In this document: positions 1 to 12,175 of the stretch, in pieces
Numbering within the stretch: position 1 is the stretch's first letter
Layout of the letters: each line of letters begins with the position of its first letter
Source: Mauremys mutica
Lineage: Eukaryota; Chordata; Testudines; Geoemydidae
DNA: 64,000 bases
NCBI RefSeq assembly: GCF_020497125.1
Contig: NC_059072.1
Span: forward strand, 303,260,781 to 303,324,780
Direction: 5' to 3'
Translations under genes and position numbers: made by a program
The notes under the pieces: generated by a model
Seen by the model: only the letters and a program-made list of their open reading frames with translations
Database searches by the model: none
What the model was told of the DNA's origin: nothing

Positions 1-86
1 CCTACCATTCTGACAGATGGTCCCTTACACCAAAAATCACAACAATGTTTCTCCGAGGCCCAAAGGATCAGTCACTTACCTCAGGT

Positions 87-230
87 CAAAACAATGAGAA
101 GTCCTTGTGGCACCTGAGAGACTAACAAATTTATTTGGGCCCAAATAAATGTGTTAGTCTCTCAGGTGCCACAAGGACTCCTCGTTGTTTTTGCTGATAC
201 AAACTAACGGCTACCAGTCTGAAACCTTAC
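87..230. mobile_element. Penelope-like retroelement tail, head-to-head hairpin
   Basis: Two copies of one retroelement tail lie head to head. The left arm (about 87-139, reversed) and right arm (about 140-192) are nearly identical in reverse complement and meet at GGGCCC (137-142). The right arm continues to 230 with the usual family end, an ACTAACGGCTACC-like string followed by a CTGAAACC string. I recognise the unit, which reads TTAGTCTCTCAGGTGCCACA, as a very common turtle retroelement 3' region. In the full family it follows a hammerhead ribozyme. Assignment to the Penelope class is inference from that ribozyme and the snap-back layout; no reverse transcriptase is present. Confidence 0.6.
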
Positions 231-1925
231 CCCAGGTCAATTTATCTTAGGTCTCTCACCAAAGACAAGGCTTGAAACCAATCCTGTAATAAACTAACTA
301 CAGGTTTACTAACTAGGAAAAAGGAATGAGTTATTTACAAGGTTAAAGCAGGTAAACATACACACACAAATTAGTTAGTCTTAGGTTCCAAAAGACAATA
401 GAAGCTGCTGTAATATGCAAGCTCTAGAAGTCCTTTAGGGTTAGCCTAAGCTAAGCAGCTTGGGGATCCCTTGCTTATGCTTAGAAATATTCCCCTCTCC
501 AAATTCCAAGCAGCATAGCTATACACATTCATCAGGGATGTTTATTGCTGTCCTCCAAAGTTCAACCTGGGAGGGGATGAGGATTTGTGCATGTTCCCTC
601 TCCATGGATGTTTGAAGGAGAAATCAACAAAGCCTTTTGTCCACTGATGTTCCACAGTGGTTCATCTGGGATCTGTATGCCTTCTTTTGTTGGGCAGGGG
701 ATGACATCTCTACTGGTGAGCTCCTAATTCACGCTTAGTAATGCTTCCCTCCTGGCTGTGGGGGTTTCCAGTTTCAGAGCAACCACTTTTATGGTTACAG
801 AGCAAATACTTAAATATGACCTTATAACATGGAATCCAGATACTGTAAGTGAGATTAAGGCAGGCAGCAACTCACAAGCATTTCACAAAGTCCACACACT
901 AAACACATCTCTATAAATCTAATGCCTGTTTTAACAATACTAACCCACAGGTGAGCCAGACTGATTTCCAGATATGCATTTGTCAGTGTTCAGTGAGGCC
1001 TAGGGGCCTTCACATGAGTGTCACACATGTCCCTCCACCCCCACCTCATTCCCCGACAACCAAGAGGCATCACTCTGAGACCTGTCACTATCTCTTTGTT
1101 CTCAGTGTTGGTGTGGAGGGGAGTGGGTCACAGGGCAGAGGGAACAAACCATATTCTCCTTTTCCAAACTATTTGACAAGACTAACAAGTTTCTGCCCCC
1201 TGCCTGTTTATATTACAGCGAGTTAATGCTTAGTCATGCTTTGGAGCGTGCTACAGAGCCTCAGCTCCGGCCTTTCACAATGTGCAAGGGAGTGTGTGTC
1301 TATATAACAGCATGTAACAATGTAAATGATTGCACTGGCATTAGCCCAGCTAGAATGGAAAGTACCCAGGGAAATGCTGCTGACAGATACTATAGTGTTA
1401 TGGTGCGCCCTGTCAGACATAATGTGCTGAGTCTCAAGAGTCTGCCAGATTGATGAGCCCCATCGGCTCGCCTGCAAACCAACAAACAACGCTGGCTGAG
1501 TCAGCAAAGTGTCCAGGCAGCTCATCTCCTGCAAGTGTTTTTATTTCAGATGTCGGGAAAAGGGACACTGATACTCTATAATCAGAGCATGTTCCCCTTG
1601 TTAGTTCTGATTTCTAAGAGAAATTAAAGCAGCTTTTCCTGGTGCTGTTTTCATTACCTTCTCTGCAAAGAAAAGCAAAAGCTGCATAATTAGGTAACTG
1701 TGTCAATTGATTTTATCCCCTTCTTTCTAGGAACTAATCTGATTCACTAAATACACTGTATAATCATGTCTTTTTTCCTAAAGATTATCTTAGTTATATT
1801 TACCCATTCAGTGTCCATTATTGTTTCCATTTGTAACTATACAACTGCAGTACTAGGTTATTAGTTTTTATTTTACAGGCATTGAAAGGGATTGTGTCTG
1901 TTCTTAACGGTGCCTCCCAGCAGGG
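231..1925. other. No gene; probable old interspersed repeat in 200-960
   Basis: No supported coding region. Frames of 75-103 codons overlap on both strands around 1.0-1.5 kb and share no family motif, so they look random. The 200-960 part resembles dispersed turtle retroelement sequence that I half remember, but I cannot name its class and see no LTR boundaries or protein motif. Confidence 0.35.
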
Positions 1926-2010
1926 CCAAATTTTTAGCTCAGTTACCCTGGTGTAAATCTGGAGTAATCCCACTGATTTCAATCTGGCCATTCGGTTTGT
2001 ACACCTGCTG
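1926..2010. repeat. Short palindromic turtle repeat fragment
   Basis: A GGTGTAAATCTGGAGTAATC-type segment is followed by a reversed GTTTGTACACCTGC segment. Pairs of this kind make small palindromic repeats that are common in turtle DNA. Similar GTGTAAAT/TTTACAC pieces occur near 35.82 and 48.42 kb. The copy is old and its ends are uncertain. Confidence 0.35.
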
Positions 2011-4465
2011 CTGGCAGCTCTGGAGAACAGGCTTGACCTCCTTTTGGAGACAATCAGTGCCTCACTTGAAGTGGCCACTGGGAAAATTCTCAAGGTGTCC
2101 CTTACATAGGGAGCTCCCTTTTGGTTTTCAATTGTTTTCAGTGGGAATGCAGAATTATGAATAGACTATTTTATTTATTGCAATGGAGAACACCACACTG
2201 TGTCATGCCCATCTGCTACTCTGGGTGCCTTTGATATTTAAAAAAAAAAATACAACCCAGCAATAAACTCCCAGGAAGAGCTCCAGCAAAACTCCACTCC
2301 CAACACAATGCAATAGGGAGGACTTCCCACCAACCCTCCGTCCCCATAAATAACCTCCCACATCAAGTGCCAACCTGTCCAGCAGCCCAGACAAGAAGAT
2401 GCATCTGGTAGGGTGCTCTGAAGGACAACAATCCCTGGCTATTGCTGCCCAAGGATGGCCATTTCTTTCCCGCCTGAGGGTTCCTTGCAGGGATAATGAT
2501 TTATAATGAAGTTGCTAATGCACATAATCCTGCACATGGTCTTTTGTCCCCAGTCTCCATTTGATTTTTGATGGGTTCAGAGGTATGGACAAAAGTATCA
2601 CTGTTGACTCATGCTAGCCAGTCCTTCCTTCTTGAATCTGAAAGCTCCTATCAGCCCACAGAGCAACAGACTGAGATTAGGAAATGACTCCTGAGCTCCC
2701 ACATGGCTGTGGGAAATACTAAGACTTGAGGTTCACTTTTTCAAAAAAACCCACTCTGTGCTCAGCACCCCTGCTATCCCAGGCATGGGGTTTTCTTGAC
2801 AATCGGGCCATATCATGTAGGACCACTCAAAGTTCTGTGATGTGGCAAATATGGCAGGACTATGATGAGACCAACAAGCTCAGTTTCATGTATGTATTAT
2901 TTTTACACAGGATTTTAACTCAGATCTCTTGGAGACATAAAGCAAGTGCTTTATACAACCATTAGCCCAGTAGCTGTGGTCCCTCTGACTATTCCTGGAC
3001 TGATGAAAACACACCCTGTGATGTGTTGTTGCTTAGATATCAGTCACCGTTATATCTTACTGCTTCAATAATTACTGGTTTGCACGCACTTCACATGAAT
3101 TCTAATTGATACAAGTGCAACAATGTCAACAGGGTGAAGCAACGCATCATCGCCCTTCTCAATGAACAGAATGGATTCTCATGCATAACTGCTTCAGATG
3201 TGACCAGCTCACAGTAGCAGCCACATGCCTGTTCAGCAGGGGACCTGCTGATGACCACAGTTGCATGGATATCCAGGTATGTTACCATCTGCTGTAGCTG
3301 GACTTGGTCCTAAAAATGTGTTAACATTCAGAAGACCTCTTGAAAATATTGAACCTCTAACATTTCACAAGTCCAGCAGTGCGGGCATATTAGCAATTAT
3401 CTAACAAGGTGTGTGGAGGACTGTGTGGCCAAAGGGAGTTATACTCTAGAGTATTTCAGAATCATTGTGAGACATGAGCCAGCTTTAGGCCTGAATGTGG
3501 GGTAGAAACCATACCATTTGCTTTAGTCAATGATATTCTCTGCAGATGGTGACAGAATGACAGTGCTGATTTCATTTAGATCTGTCAGCAGCCATTCAGA
3601 CCCTTGACCATGAGGGCATGTGGAAACATCTGCAGGCCCTAGCACACATCTGATATGTAGGTGCCAATTCCCCTTGTTCTGAGAGGACCCAGAGAGGAGC
3701 AGTGGGAAAATGCTCTTCTGTCCTGAGGCCTGTCTCATGAAGGGTGCACGCACAGAGGTCTACTTTGTCACCCGTTCTTCAATGTATACATGAGACTGCT
3801 GTGGCGGGGGGCGGGGCGGCGCTAGTGAAGAGATGTGCAATATATTCAGCCTGCTGATGACACCCAGGTCTAAGTATCTCTCACTTCTGACTTGGCTTGT
3901 GCAGCGGAATGAATATTCCAGTGTCTTCATGAGCGTGGGGCTTGGGTGAGGGCTGGCTGATAGTGGCTCTGACCAAAGAGTAAAGAAAGCTGGTTGGGGC
4001 TGGGTACCAGAATTTATGCCACTGCCCCCCACTGAAGGCGTGTGATTGCTGAAAGACTGTGATTGTAGTGCAGCCGTCGACAATTTGAGAAGTGGCTACC
4101 TGGGAGACAACCCCCTGTCTCTCACAGTACCACACTGCAGCAGCTATGCTCAACTGAGGTACAGGAGCTGGAGCGTTGCCTTTGGGATTCACTCTGCACC
4201 CTGGTCTGCCAGAGCCTGGATTTGTTATCAATCTGGGCACTCATCTTTTCTCCTGGGTATTTAAGGAGTGGGGAGGGTTGAAGAGGTTCTCAGTTCAGTT
4301 TTGCCTGCTGGTTATGTCTGAAAGAGGAAGCCATTGTAATTTTTGTAGAGGGGGGTGACATTAAATTATGCCTGACTGCTCTGAGCTTAGAGTGAGCGCT
4401 TGTTTATGCTTCTCTAAATCAGAAAATAATTTAAAAAATGCTTAAGATGAACTGCAGTATAGAAA
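2011..4465. other. No recognised feature
   Basis: Nothing assigned. The two overlapping minus-strand frames at 3.76-4.24 kb (107 and 119 codons) have no recognisable motif. A short G-rich run lies near 3.81 kb. The base composition is ordinary. Confidence 0.4.
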
Positions 4466-4491
4466 TATTATTATTATTTATTATTATTAGT
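4466..4491. repeat. (ATT)n microsatellite
   Basis: An interrupted run of ATT triplets, about eight copies, in otherwise unassigned DNA. Confidence 0.85.
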
Positions 4492-4880
4492 GGCTTCTGT
4501 GAAATGGGCCAGAGGTTTCAGGATACTTCCATTGTGATATGTCTCCTGCAGATTTCCTTTCTTTGTTATCAAAATTAAACAGAAAACAAGTTCACATTGG
4601 AAAAATTGTTGTGATGAAACCAGAGCCTTGTTAAATAAAATTCCGTTCCAAAAAGAAAATACTTTTAAACCAGAGCTGGAAAATACTTGATTACACATAA
4701 AGCTTTTAGGTCTCAGGTTCACAACTTTTGAAAATCATCATGAATTAGTTTGAGCAGGATAAAGTGAATTGCTTTGAACACACTCTACTTTTAAACAAAT
4801 TAAAAAACTTCATTGTGAAAAATTGATTCCCAGGCATGTTGTAAAGCCATTTCTGCTTTTCAGATGCCCAGAGAGACAGT

Positions 4881-4970
4881 TTGCACTGTTTGTATAGTGC
4901 CTCGCACAATGGGGCCTGATACATTATTATGGTTCCTAGGTATACCAAGGAATAATAATAATAATAATAC
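4881..4970 (+). mobile_element. L2-like LINE/SINE 3' tail with (AAT)n end
   Basis: The segment reads TTTGTATAGTGCCTCGCACA, then a GGGGCCTGAT string, and ends in about six AAT triplets (4951-4970). This is the typical 3' end of L2-type LINEs and of the turtle SINEs that borrow that tail (GCGCCTAGCACAATGGGGCC in the usual form). The tRNA-like head is missing. Confidence 0.6.
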
Positions 4971-6835
4971 CAACCATGGGCTCACATGATGAGGAGGCAG
5001 CATGTTGGAAGGCATCATTAGGGATGAGTCAAAAATTATTAAAACTGAATGTAGCTATTTATAAGCTACATTTTCATAGGAAGAAGCAATGGGTGAATAT
5101 GCAAAAAACTCATATTTGTGAATGCCAGTGAGTATTTGCATATGCAAAACTGTTGACTGTAGCTGCCGGAGCTCACAGAGCTTCACCTTGAACACAGAAG
5201 TGCTCATCTGCATGGTCAACTGCAGGCTTGCTGCAGGCAGAGTGGATTTGCCACAATTAATCTGATGATCCTTTGTGTGTTAATCTCTGAGTGCCAGATA
5301 GCTCAAGCATTCAAAAAATCAGTCAAAACAACATGAGATAGTCTTAAAAATAATTAGGTTTTTTTTTGGGGGGGGGGGTTAAATAAGTTTTAAGTTCTTC
5401 TTATTTCCCTTCTGGTCTTGGAGATTTGAGATCACATTTTCTCCCCTTTCACCCCAATTATGATGGCTGGAAACTTCCATATTTAAAAAAACAAGAAAAG
5501 TGGAGATTCTCAAGTAATCAGGAGCTGGGCCTTTGAGTAAAATATTGTGACACTCAGGATGAAAATGCAACAGTTGGCAACAGTGTAATAATAAAGAGCT
5601 TCCTTTCCTTGCTCAGGGGAGCACAGGAGCTGTGCGTACTTCCTTGGCATACTAAAAGGGTTGAAGACGTAGGAGAGAGGCAGGACTATCCTTTCTCCCA
5701 CCAATACTCTTGGCAGCAGAGCCGGCTAGTCAGCTGTCTGTAGGGTGGGTCATAGCAAGCTGGGTGTCTGCCAAGGAGCCATTCTGCAGACTGTCTTCCA
5801 GTGTTCCACTTGGAGCACTGCAACGGCACACCACCCCTTTAAAATAGGCTGTGCCTTCGGAAGCCCTTAATAAATAAAATGATTCTTAGCTTTCTGCCTT
5901 CCAGTACTGAGTTCCACACCCTATACACGCACCACCGCACAGACTCTTCCAAGGAGCTGCAATTAGCAAATGTAAAAATTATAAATGGAGGCCTGAAGAC
6001 TAAAATGTATTGATTGGATGGATCCCTCTTTTCTGACAGAGACTGGACCAATGGAAAACTTTGTTCCTTTTTGATGACATCACTGGCTTCTGTGACAGGC
6101 AACTAGCAGAGATTTTTTCCCTACCAATCAGGTACATTCAAAAGGCCTTGATAGAGCAGATATGAAGAGTTAATATTTGGCTTGACAGTGCCCACCATTG
6201 TTTTATGAAAAACTGTCACACTTCAGTAGCAAGTTCAAGCAATCGGTAAAAAACATTCTTGAGAAAGTGTCACCGGTGGCTTTGGCAATATTAGCACCAT
6301 TGTTAGCAAAATGAAACCCACTAAAAACATGTTTGGTCCTTGTGAGCACAGCCATTCAAATATCTGCCCTTCAGGGCTCGCCAGTCAGTTGTCGTCAGTG
6401 CAGCTCTTGCCAAGTTTCCATACAAAGGCACAATCATAGGCATCACATTGTCTTCGTTGTACTACTGCTCTGAGCAGTCAGATGTTTTGCCTTTTGGAAA
6501 GATGGTGCCCTTTCCAGGAAACAAAAGAACAAGGAATATGATGATTTCTGTTTGGCGCTCCAAAGTAATGATCATGTGGTTAATACACACACAGTCCCCA
6601 GTAACTCTTGAGGTGGGCAGCTCCGATGCAGACAAACAAAAACAGAAAGAAAAGAATTAGGTGTTGCCCCCAGAAAAAGTCTAGTTCCAGTGCACATCAA
6701 ACACAGACAACGCAGCCCCACCATTCAGATTTCCCAGGGCCTGAGCAAGATGAGCCCCTCGGTGAAGAGCAGCTGACTGGGACCCAAATCTAGAGGAGAT
6801 GCTGGTGTAAAGAGGAAAGGTGATCTTGTGGTTAA
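4971..6835. other. No recognised feature; one T/G homopolymer junction
   Basis: No gene seen. At 5359-5378 a run of about ten T is followed directly by about eleven G. Short frames on the minus strand at 5.38-6.10 kb show no family motif. Confidence 0.4.
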
Positions 6836-7000
6836 ATCACAACCAACAGCCCAAGGCCCTTTCTTTGAAAATTGTCAACTTTTAGTTAGAAAACCTAAAA
6901 CCTGAAAACCAAACCTATTTGGCCAAATTTTTAATTTTTTTGATGAAAAGTCAACATTTTCCATAGGGAAAAGACTCAACGTTTTGCAACCAGCTCTAAT
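6836..7000. repeat. Old A/T-rich dispersed repeat
   Basis: The segment is rich in GAAAAC, AAACC and TTTTG words and ends GCAACCAGCTCTAATT. The same vocabulary fills 17.72-18.12 kb, so the two are probably copies of one old repeat that I cannot classify. Confidence 0.35.
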
Positions 7001-8026
7001 TATGATGCATTTCAGCATATCATGAAATGTCTCCTACTATAATAAAATGCAATCAAATCCCATCTTGGGAACGGAACCATGTGGCAACTCCCGCCGAGTT
7101 ACTCTTAATAAACAAGTTGCAGTAGCTCTGGAATGTTAGCAGAAATGCCTGCGCTCATAGGTGAAGTATCTTTAACAATAAACACTTTCATACCTGCCAA
7201 GTCTACTGGTTTTCCCCATAGATTGCTGCTTTGGGGTCCTGTGTATGTGGATACAGAACCAATCTAGTGTTTTTCTGATGGTGGGCTCCAAGTTTTATGT
7301 GTGGGGATTTCACATTAAACCACTGTGTTGTTTGGGTATGCTAACGGTGATCTTCAAAATGAAAAATAAATGTATCTGCCCCTTTTTGCTGCTTTTGGGT
7401 GTTTAAAGAGAACTTGACAGGCTTGTTGAACAGTTTCTTTTAGAAAGGGCCATTTTCTTCTGTTTTTCTATTTTAGAAATATAAATATCAAGACTTGTTT
7501 TCACTGACAGTCTGGAGAGGAAATTTTCCCAGCCCTCAGTTGAAGGCTGGTGTGCTTGGCTATTGCAGCTAGCTAAGTATTAACAGGTTTTTTTTAGGTG
7601 AAGTGCTGACACCAGGCTGTTTGCTCTCCTGCCAGCTGTCAGCCGGGCTCTTGCCCTGAATAGCGTCTTCACAAAGAGAACTTTTCCCTCTAGTGTTAGT
7701 CAGAAGTTTGAGCTAAATCAGTGTTAACACCCCGCCCACACACACACACACACACACTCCAATACACAGATGTATCCTTGGCCCTGCTGTTTCTCCTTTG
7801 CACTGCTCAAGTGGCTAAGCTGGTCTGTCTTCCCCTTCACATAGCTGAATCCCTGAACTGGCTTTATGGCTTTGCCATATGTAGTGACAGAACAGGGCTC
7901 CCTGTTGTGCAACTGAAGTGGGGGAACCAGAATTCGCTCAAAAGGTTTAAAACAAAGATGGATCAAACCCATAAATGTCAAATGTAGATCCAGATCCAAA
8001 CCTTCCGAAAATTCAGGGGGATTTGT
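7001..8026. other. Unassigned DNA with a (CA)n tract
   Basis: Contains about ten CA dinucleotides at 7737-7757. The 7980-8026 part reads GATCCAGATCCAAACCTTCC and continues after the CR1 piece with GATTTGGATC words, so the CR1 piece may sit inside another old repeat. The 121-codon minus frame across this area runs through the CA tract and the CR1 tail and is not a gene. Confidence 0.4.
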
Positions 8027-8114
8027 CTGGGGATTGGTCCTGCTTTGAGCAGGGCGTTGAACTAGATGATCTCCTGAGGTCCATTCCAACCCTGATATTC
8101 TATGATTCTATGAT
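8027..8114 (+). mobile_element. CR1 LINE, extreme 3' end
   Basis: Matches the canonical CR1 terminus: GGTCCTGCTTTGAGCAGGGC, then AACTAGATGATCTCCTGAGG, a TTCCAACCCTGATATTCTA string, and the terminal (ATTCTATG)n microsatellite with two units. Only about 90 bp survive, as expected for a heavily 5'-truncated insertion. Confidence 0.9.
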
Positions 8115-9076
8115 TTGGATCAAGGCTTCTGATCTGGCCCAAGACAGAAGCAGGGTCCAAAAGCAAAGTCATTCACCATATCAGAACTTCCTCAAAGTTT
8201 GGGGATGTTTGGATTTGTGGTTTTGATTCAGTTCCATCTCTAGTTTAATAATGACTTTCTGTTTCCCTGACTTCTCTCATAATTCAGGGGAAGCTAAACC
8301 CAACCTCTCTGGCAAGACATAATTGTAAGCAAATCTTTCACTGGACTGATTTTTTTATTTGTTTAACCTCCATCATTCTCAAGTAGATTTCCCATTTAAT
8401 CTCTGTCAGATTGGAAACGTCCATTGAGGAAGCTTCTCAGGGGCTATATTGGATTGGTCGGGTTGCTGTCTGGAACTGTGATCAAACTGTTTTTTAGGGG
8501 TTTTTTTGAGGGGGGGGGACAGGACTAGAAGATAGTTCCAAAGATTGCATTTCCAATGTACAAACTTAAGGGGATCTTCTGAGCTCCCAGGGACACAGTG
8601 GTTGAAAATGGATTGACATTTCTGCATTTCCTTTTGACATTGCTGGGGCTGATTAAATGGTAATTAGACTAGAAGCTCTGCTAACTGACACTGCTTCCCC
8701 ACACTCCTTTACCGCCTCCAGATTTGTCATCACAGAATAAAGCGGATGGAAGCAGTATTGGAAATGCATGCATTTTTGGCACAGTTAAATTTAGGAGCAC
8801 AGGCTTTTAATGATTTGTGGTTAATTTGATACAAATGAAATTCCCAGACTGATTTTTGGTAGGAGGTGTTAAAGGAAGTTGGCAGAAAAGCACTTTATTA
8901 GTGAGTGCTAGGTAACACTGGTTTGCTGTCTGGCCTGTGCCTAGGGCACATGGTGTGACAAAGTGGGAATTTTCTGCAATATTTCTATAAATTCTAGGAA
9001 TGCCTCTGTATGTTGCATTGCTATTGAATGGGCGCAAAGGGGTTAACTCTGCTCCTGGAACAGTGCAGTAGACAGG

Positions 9077-9078
<2 letters not shown>
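8115..9078. other. No recognised feature
   Basis: No gene or clear repeat. A T-run followed by a nine-G run lies at about 8494-8518. The composition is AT-leaning. Confidence 0.4.

Positions 9079-9135
<57 letters not shown>
9079..9135 (+). repeat. (GT)n microsatellite, about 28 units
   Basis: An uninterrupted GT tract of 57 bp, then GCACATGTGCGC. Its purity and length make it the best length-polymorphism candidate in the window. The His/Thr and Cys/Val strings in its translated frames are artefacts of the tract. Confidence 0.97.
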
Positions 9136-9136
<1 letters not shown>

Positions 9137-10486
9137 ACATGTGCGCTATCTGGGGAGAATGAATAGAGTCATTAAAGAACTGGCTCAAGCTGACCCAAAT
9201 CAACAGAAAGTCCAGCAAGACAAAGAGATACCCCAAGGACTGAAAAATCAAACACCTGACAGTAGGAAATGCCAGCAGGTGAGACTTGGGAACTGAGCTG
9301 GACGGAGCCTGGACCAAGGAAGACAAAGGATGAGTAAGAGATCCAGAGATGGAGTCCATCACAGCTTGGCTGGTCCACCAGGGCACTTGTCTGATGAGGG
9401 TGGACTATGGCTTAATTTCTACCTCTCTGTGCTAAGCTAAGAACTTTCAGATTCATTATGCCAGGTTAATAATAAATGGTTACCTTGTTTTGAAAAGGCA
9501 GCTTGTGTCTCTGTGAATACTCACTGAGAAGAGTAGAGTACAAACTTCCTGCATGAGTTTGGGTTGGCTGGATTCGCTGCAGGAAGCCACAGAAAGAGAC
9601 GGGGACTGCTGGTGCCAACAGCCAAGTCTGGGAGTCTTGGAGGCAACAGGCTTGCCTCTGTGGATCCTCTAAAGAGGTCACTTCCAGGAGACTGGTGATA
9701 GGCTGGGGCATAGAGCAGCACCTGGGACTCCGTGCAACATGGATGTTACCCACCCATAATACAAAAAGAAAATTGCAATTCTCAGTGACTGATCTTTCTC
9801 TTTAGAAGGGTGGCTATGGGAGATCATAGTGGTAACTCTATGTCATGTATTTTCCAGGGTAACTCCAGTTTTAAACTGCATGATGTCTTTACGTTTCCTT
9901 TTATTTTGGTGAATAAACTATAAACTTCTACTAGGCACCAACTCTGCACCTGCTGAAGTGAGTCCATATGGGTCCTCCCCGATATTTTTACAGCCTACAC
10001 AATTCAGCTTCATGATCAAAGATACACACAAAAGGCTAACAGGGTTGGCTTTTATGACTAATGAACTGGGGGGGGGCTTTTTCTGGTAGAATAGCACAGT
10101 TGGAATTTGGTGTTCACCGGAATAATGCTCTTTCTGTAATCCCTGTGCGAAGGAATAAACTTTAGCTTTACATCAGTGGGTGGCAAGAATAAGAGTTTGT
10201 TGCTGTGAAAACAGCAAACTGAATATGTCCCCAAATGAGTAAAGTTTCCTTTGCTTGAATTGTCTTCAGTGGATGTTTTCTTAAGTGTGGATGTTGGGTG
10301 GGTTCATTTAGATGTAGTAGCCCCCGGAAATCTGTTGCATGCTTAGAACATTTACATGTGGTGATTTTTCCCAGTTGATCAATTACTCCATAGCGAGTGA
10401 CACTTTGCAATAGAAATAAACAGGCTGGCCTATTGCAAGAGCACCAAGTGAGAATCACAATTGAAAAAACATTTTAGCGTTAATGA
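9136..10486. other. No recognised feature
   Basis: Three short overlapping minus-strand frames (66-96 codons) carry no motif. The 9.40-9.52 part feels like an old dispersed repeat but I cannot name it. Confidence 0.35.
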
Positions 10487-10567
10487 ATGGGATTCATAAA
10501 GATACTTAAGTGTGTAACTCCCACTGATTTTGGAGTAAGGTGCCTAAGTGCCTTTGTGAATCCAGCC
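10487..10567. repeat. Short palindromic element
   Basis: The ends are inverted copies: GGATTCATAAAGATACTTAA at the left and a GCCTAAGTGCCTTTGTGAATCC string at the right, with CTCCCACTGATTTTGGAGT between. This matches a small turtle repeat made of GGATTCACAAAGGTATTTAG-like ends. No clear target duplication was found. Confidence 0.5.
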
Positions 10568-11055
10568 CAACATGTTTATAAGGACCATTGCCTATTCCAT
10601 AATTAGGGAGAAGGTCGGTTTAGTTCATGATGCCAGTCAGTGAGAATTACAGCAACAGTAGCCTGAGAGTAGCATCTCAGATGGAAGGCGAGTCTTATGG
10701 GTCAGCTGAGAGGACTTAGGGCTTGTCAGCACTGACTCTTAAGCTGCAAAAATGGGTGATAAAAATGGCCTGTCCTCCAGGACATTGTTGTTTGCAAGTA
10801 CTTGCAGCTCCAGATGCATCTGTGGCTGGCCCTGTTCCATATAACTGTACAACACCTCTACTGCCCTACACTGAAGATTTACTCTGACCAGATTTAGGCA
10901 TTGCATGTGTTACACTTACCAACAGGTTAAGTTGTCTTTTGCAGTAGAGTGGCTGGACTTCATTAAAATGAATCTATGGTTTCCATGTCAGAACAAAATG
11001 TCCAAGAGAGAAGATAACATGGTTGGACTTTTTGAGTACCAGCATCCACTCCATC
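10568..11055. other. Unassigned flank of the CR1 LINE
   Basis: No clear repeat identity. The last part may be decayed CR1 ORF1 sequence, but I see no zinc-finger or coiled-coil motif that would prove it. Confidence 0.3.
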
Positions 11056-11184
11056 ATGAAGAACTCAGAGGGGAGACTGCTGGGTGAGGAAAGTGGTCAG
11101 TTGAAGCATATGACTACAAGAACCAGGCAGAGGAAAAGACCAGTCAATGATGGAGAGATTTAGTTCAGGAACAGGTTTGCTGAG

Positions 11185-11370
11185 TTGGAAAATGAAGAAG
11201 TGGCACAGAAGGCAGTAACTGAAGGTGGGAGCACAAGGAAGAAGAGAAGAGCAGCTAGTCCTATAAGAAGAGGGGAAAAGTCAATGGAGAGAGCCAGAGT
11301 TCAGAGCGCCAGGAGGCTACAAGGTGACTCACAGAAGATTGCAAGGGAGAATAAAAGACAAGAGGACTAA
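11185..11370 (+). pseudogene. CR1 ORF1 C-terminal remnant
   Basis: A 61-residue frame rich in Lys, Arg and Glu, with a GGSTRKKRRAASPIRRGEKS stretch. ORF1 proteins of CR1 elements bind RNA and help retrotransposition, and a basic tail just upstream of ORF2 fits that role. The Met at 11185 is only the first in frame, not a real start. The assignment depends on position directly before the endonuclease and on the basic composition. Confidence 0.5.
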
Positions 11371-11407
11371 CAGTCAGGTAGGTGATACTGGCAGTAGAAT
11401 GACTGTA

Positions 11408-12171
11408 TTCAATTGGGTGAGGAATGTGGCTAAAGCCAAGCAGAAACAACTAAGATGTTTGTACACCAATGCTAGGAGCCTGGGTAACAAAATAGAGGAA
11501 CTACTGGTGCAGGAAGTGAAATGTGATATTATAGGGATAGCAGAAAAATGGTGGAATAGTAGTTATGACAGGACTACAGGTATTGAAGGGCATGTGCTGT
11601 TGAAGTAAGACAGAAATAAAGGAAAAAGTGGTGGAGTAGCATTATATATTAAAGATGAAGAAGACTGTAAAGAAATTCAAAGTGATGTAATGGATTAAAC
11701 AGAGTCTGTCTGAGTCAAAATCACTTTGGGGAAGAAAGCAACTAGACATTACCCCGATATAGTAGTGGGGGTGTGCTACAGACCACCAGGATCCAATTTG
11801 GATATGGATAGAGACCTCTTTAATGTTGTAATGAAATAAACACTACTGGGAATTGTGTGATAATGGGAGACTTTAACTTCCCAGATACAGATTGGAGGAC
11901 AAGTGCTACTAATAATAGTGGGGCCCAGATTTGCCTGGATGGGATAGCTGACAGATTTCTTCACCAAATAGACTCTGAACTAACAAGAGGTGATGTCATT
12001 GTAGATTTGGTATTGGTGAGTAGTGAGGACCTCATTGAAGAACTGTTTGGTTTGTGTGACCATGAGCTAAGTCAGTTTAAATTAAATGGAAGGATAAACA
12101 AAAATAGATCTGCAACTAGGGTCCTTGATTTCAAAAGGGCAAACTTTAAAAAATTAAGGGAATTTATTTAG
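11408..12171 (+). pseudogene. CR1 ORF2 endonuclease domain, broken
   Basis: Pieces of an APE-type endonuclease, which nicks target DNA for LINE insertion. In order: YTNARSLGNKIEEL (near 11463), DIIGIAEKWW (near 11526; the family usually has TETWW, so the Thr before the catalytic Glu is lost), GGVALYIKD (near 11630), VGVCYRPPGSN (near 11770), MGDFNFPDTDW (near 11863, with the catalytic Asp and Asn), and FGLCDHEL (near 12050; the family has SDH, with His as general base). At least three in-frame stops lie at 11606-11720, more occur near 11840, and there is a frameshift before MGDFN. The fold is recognisable but it cannot be translated whole. Confidence 0.85.
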
Positions 12172-12175
12172 GGAG

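Noticed and set aside
8021..8117. ATTTG direct repeat flanking the 8.03 kb CR1 tail as a target duplication
   Set aside because: Only five bases, offset from the left boundary by several bases, and CR1 elements usually leave no clear duplication.
9021..9386. His/Thr- and Cys/Val-rich frames at 9.0-9.4 kb
   Set aside because: Translation of the (GT)n microsatellite.
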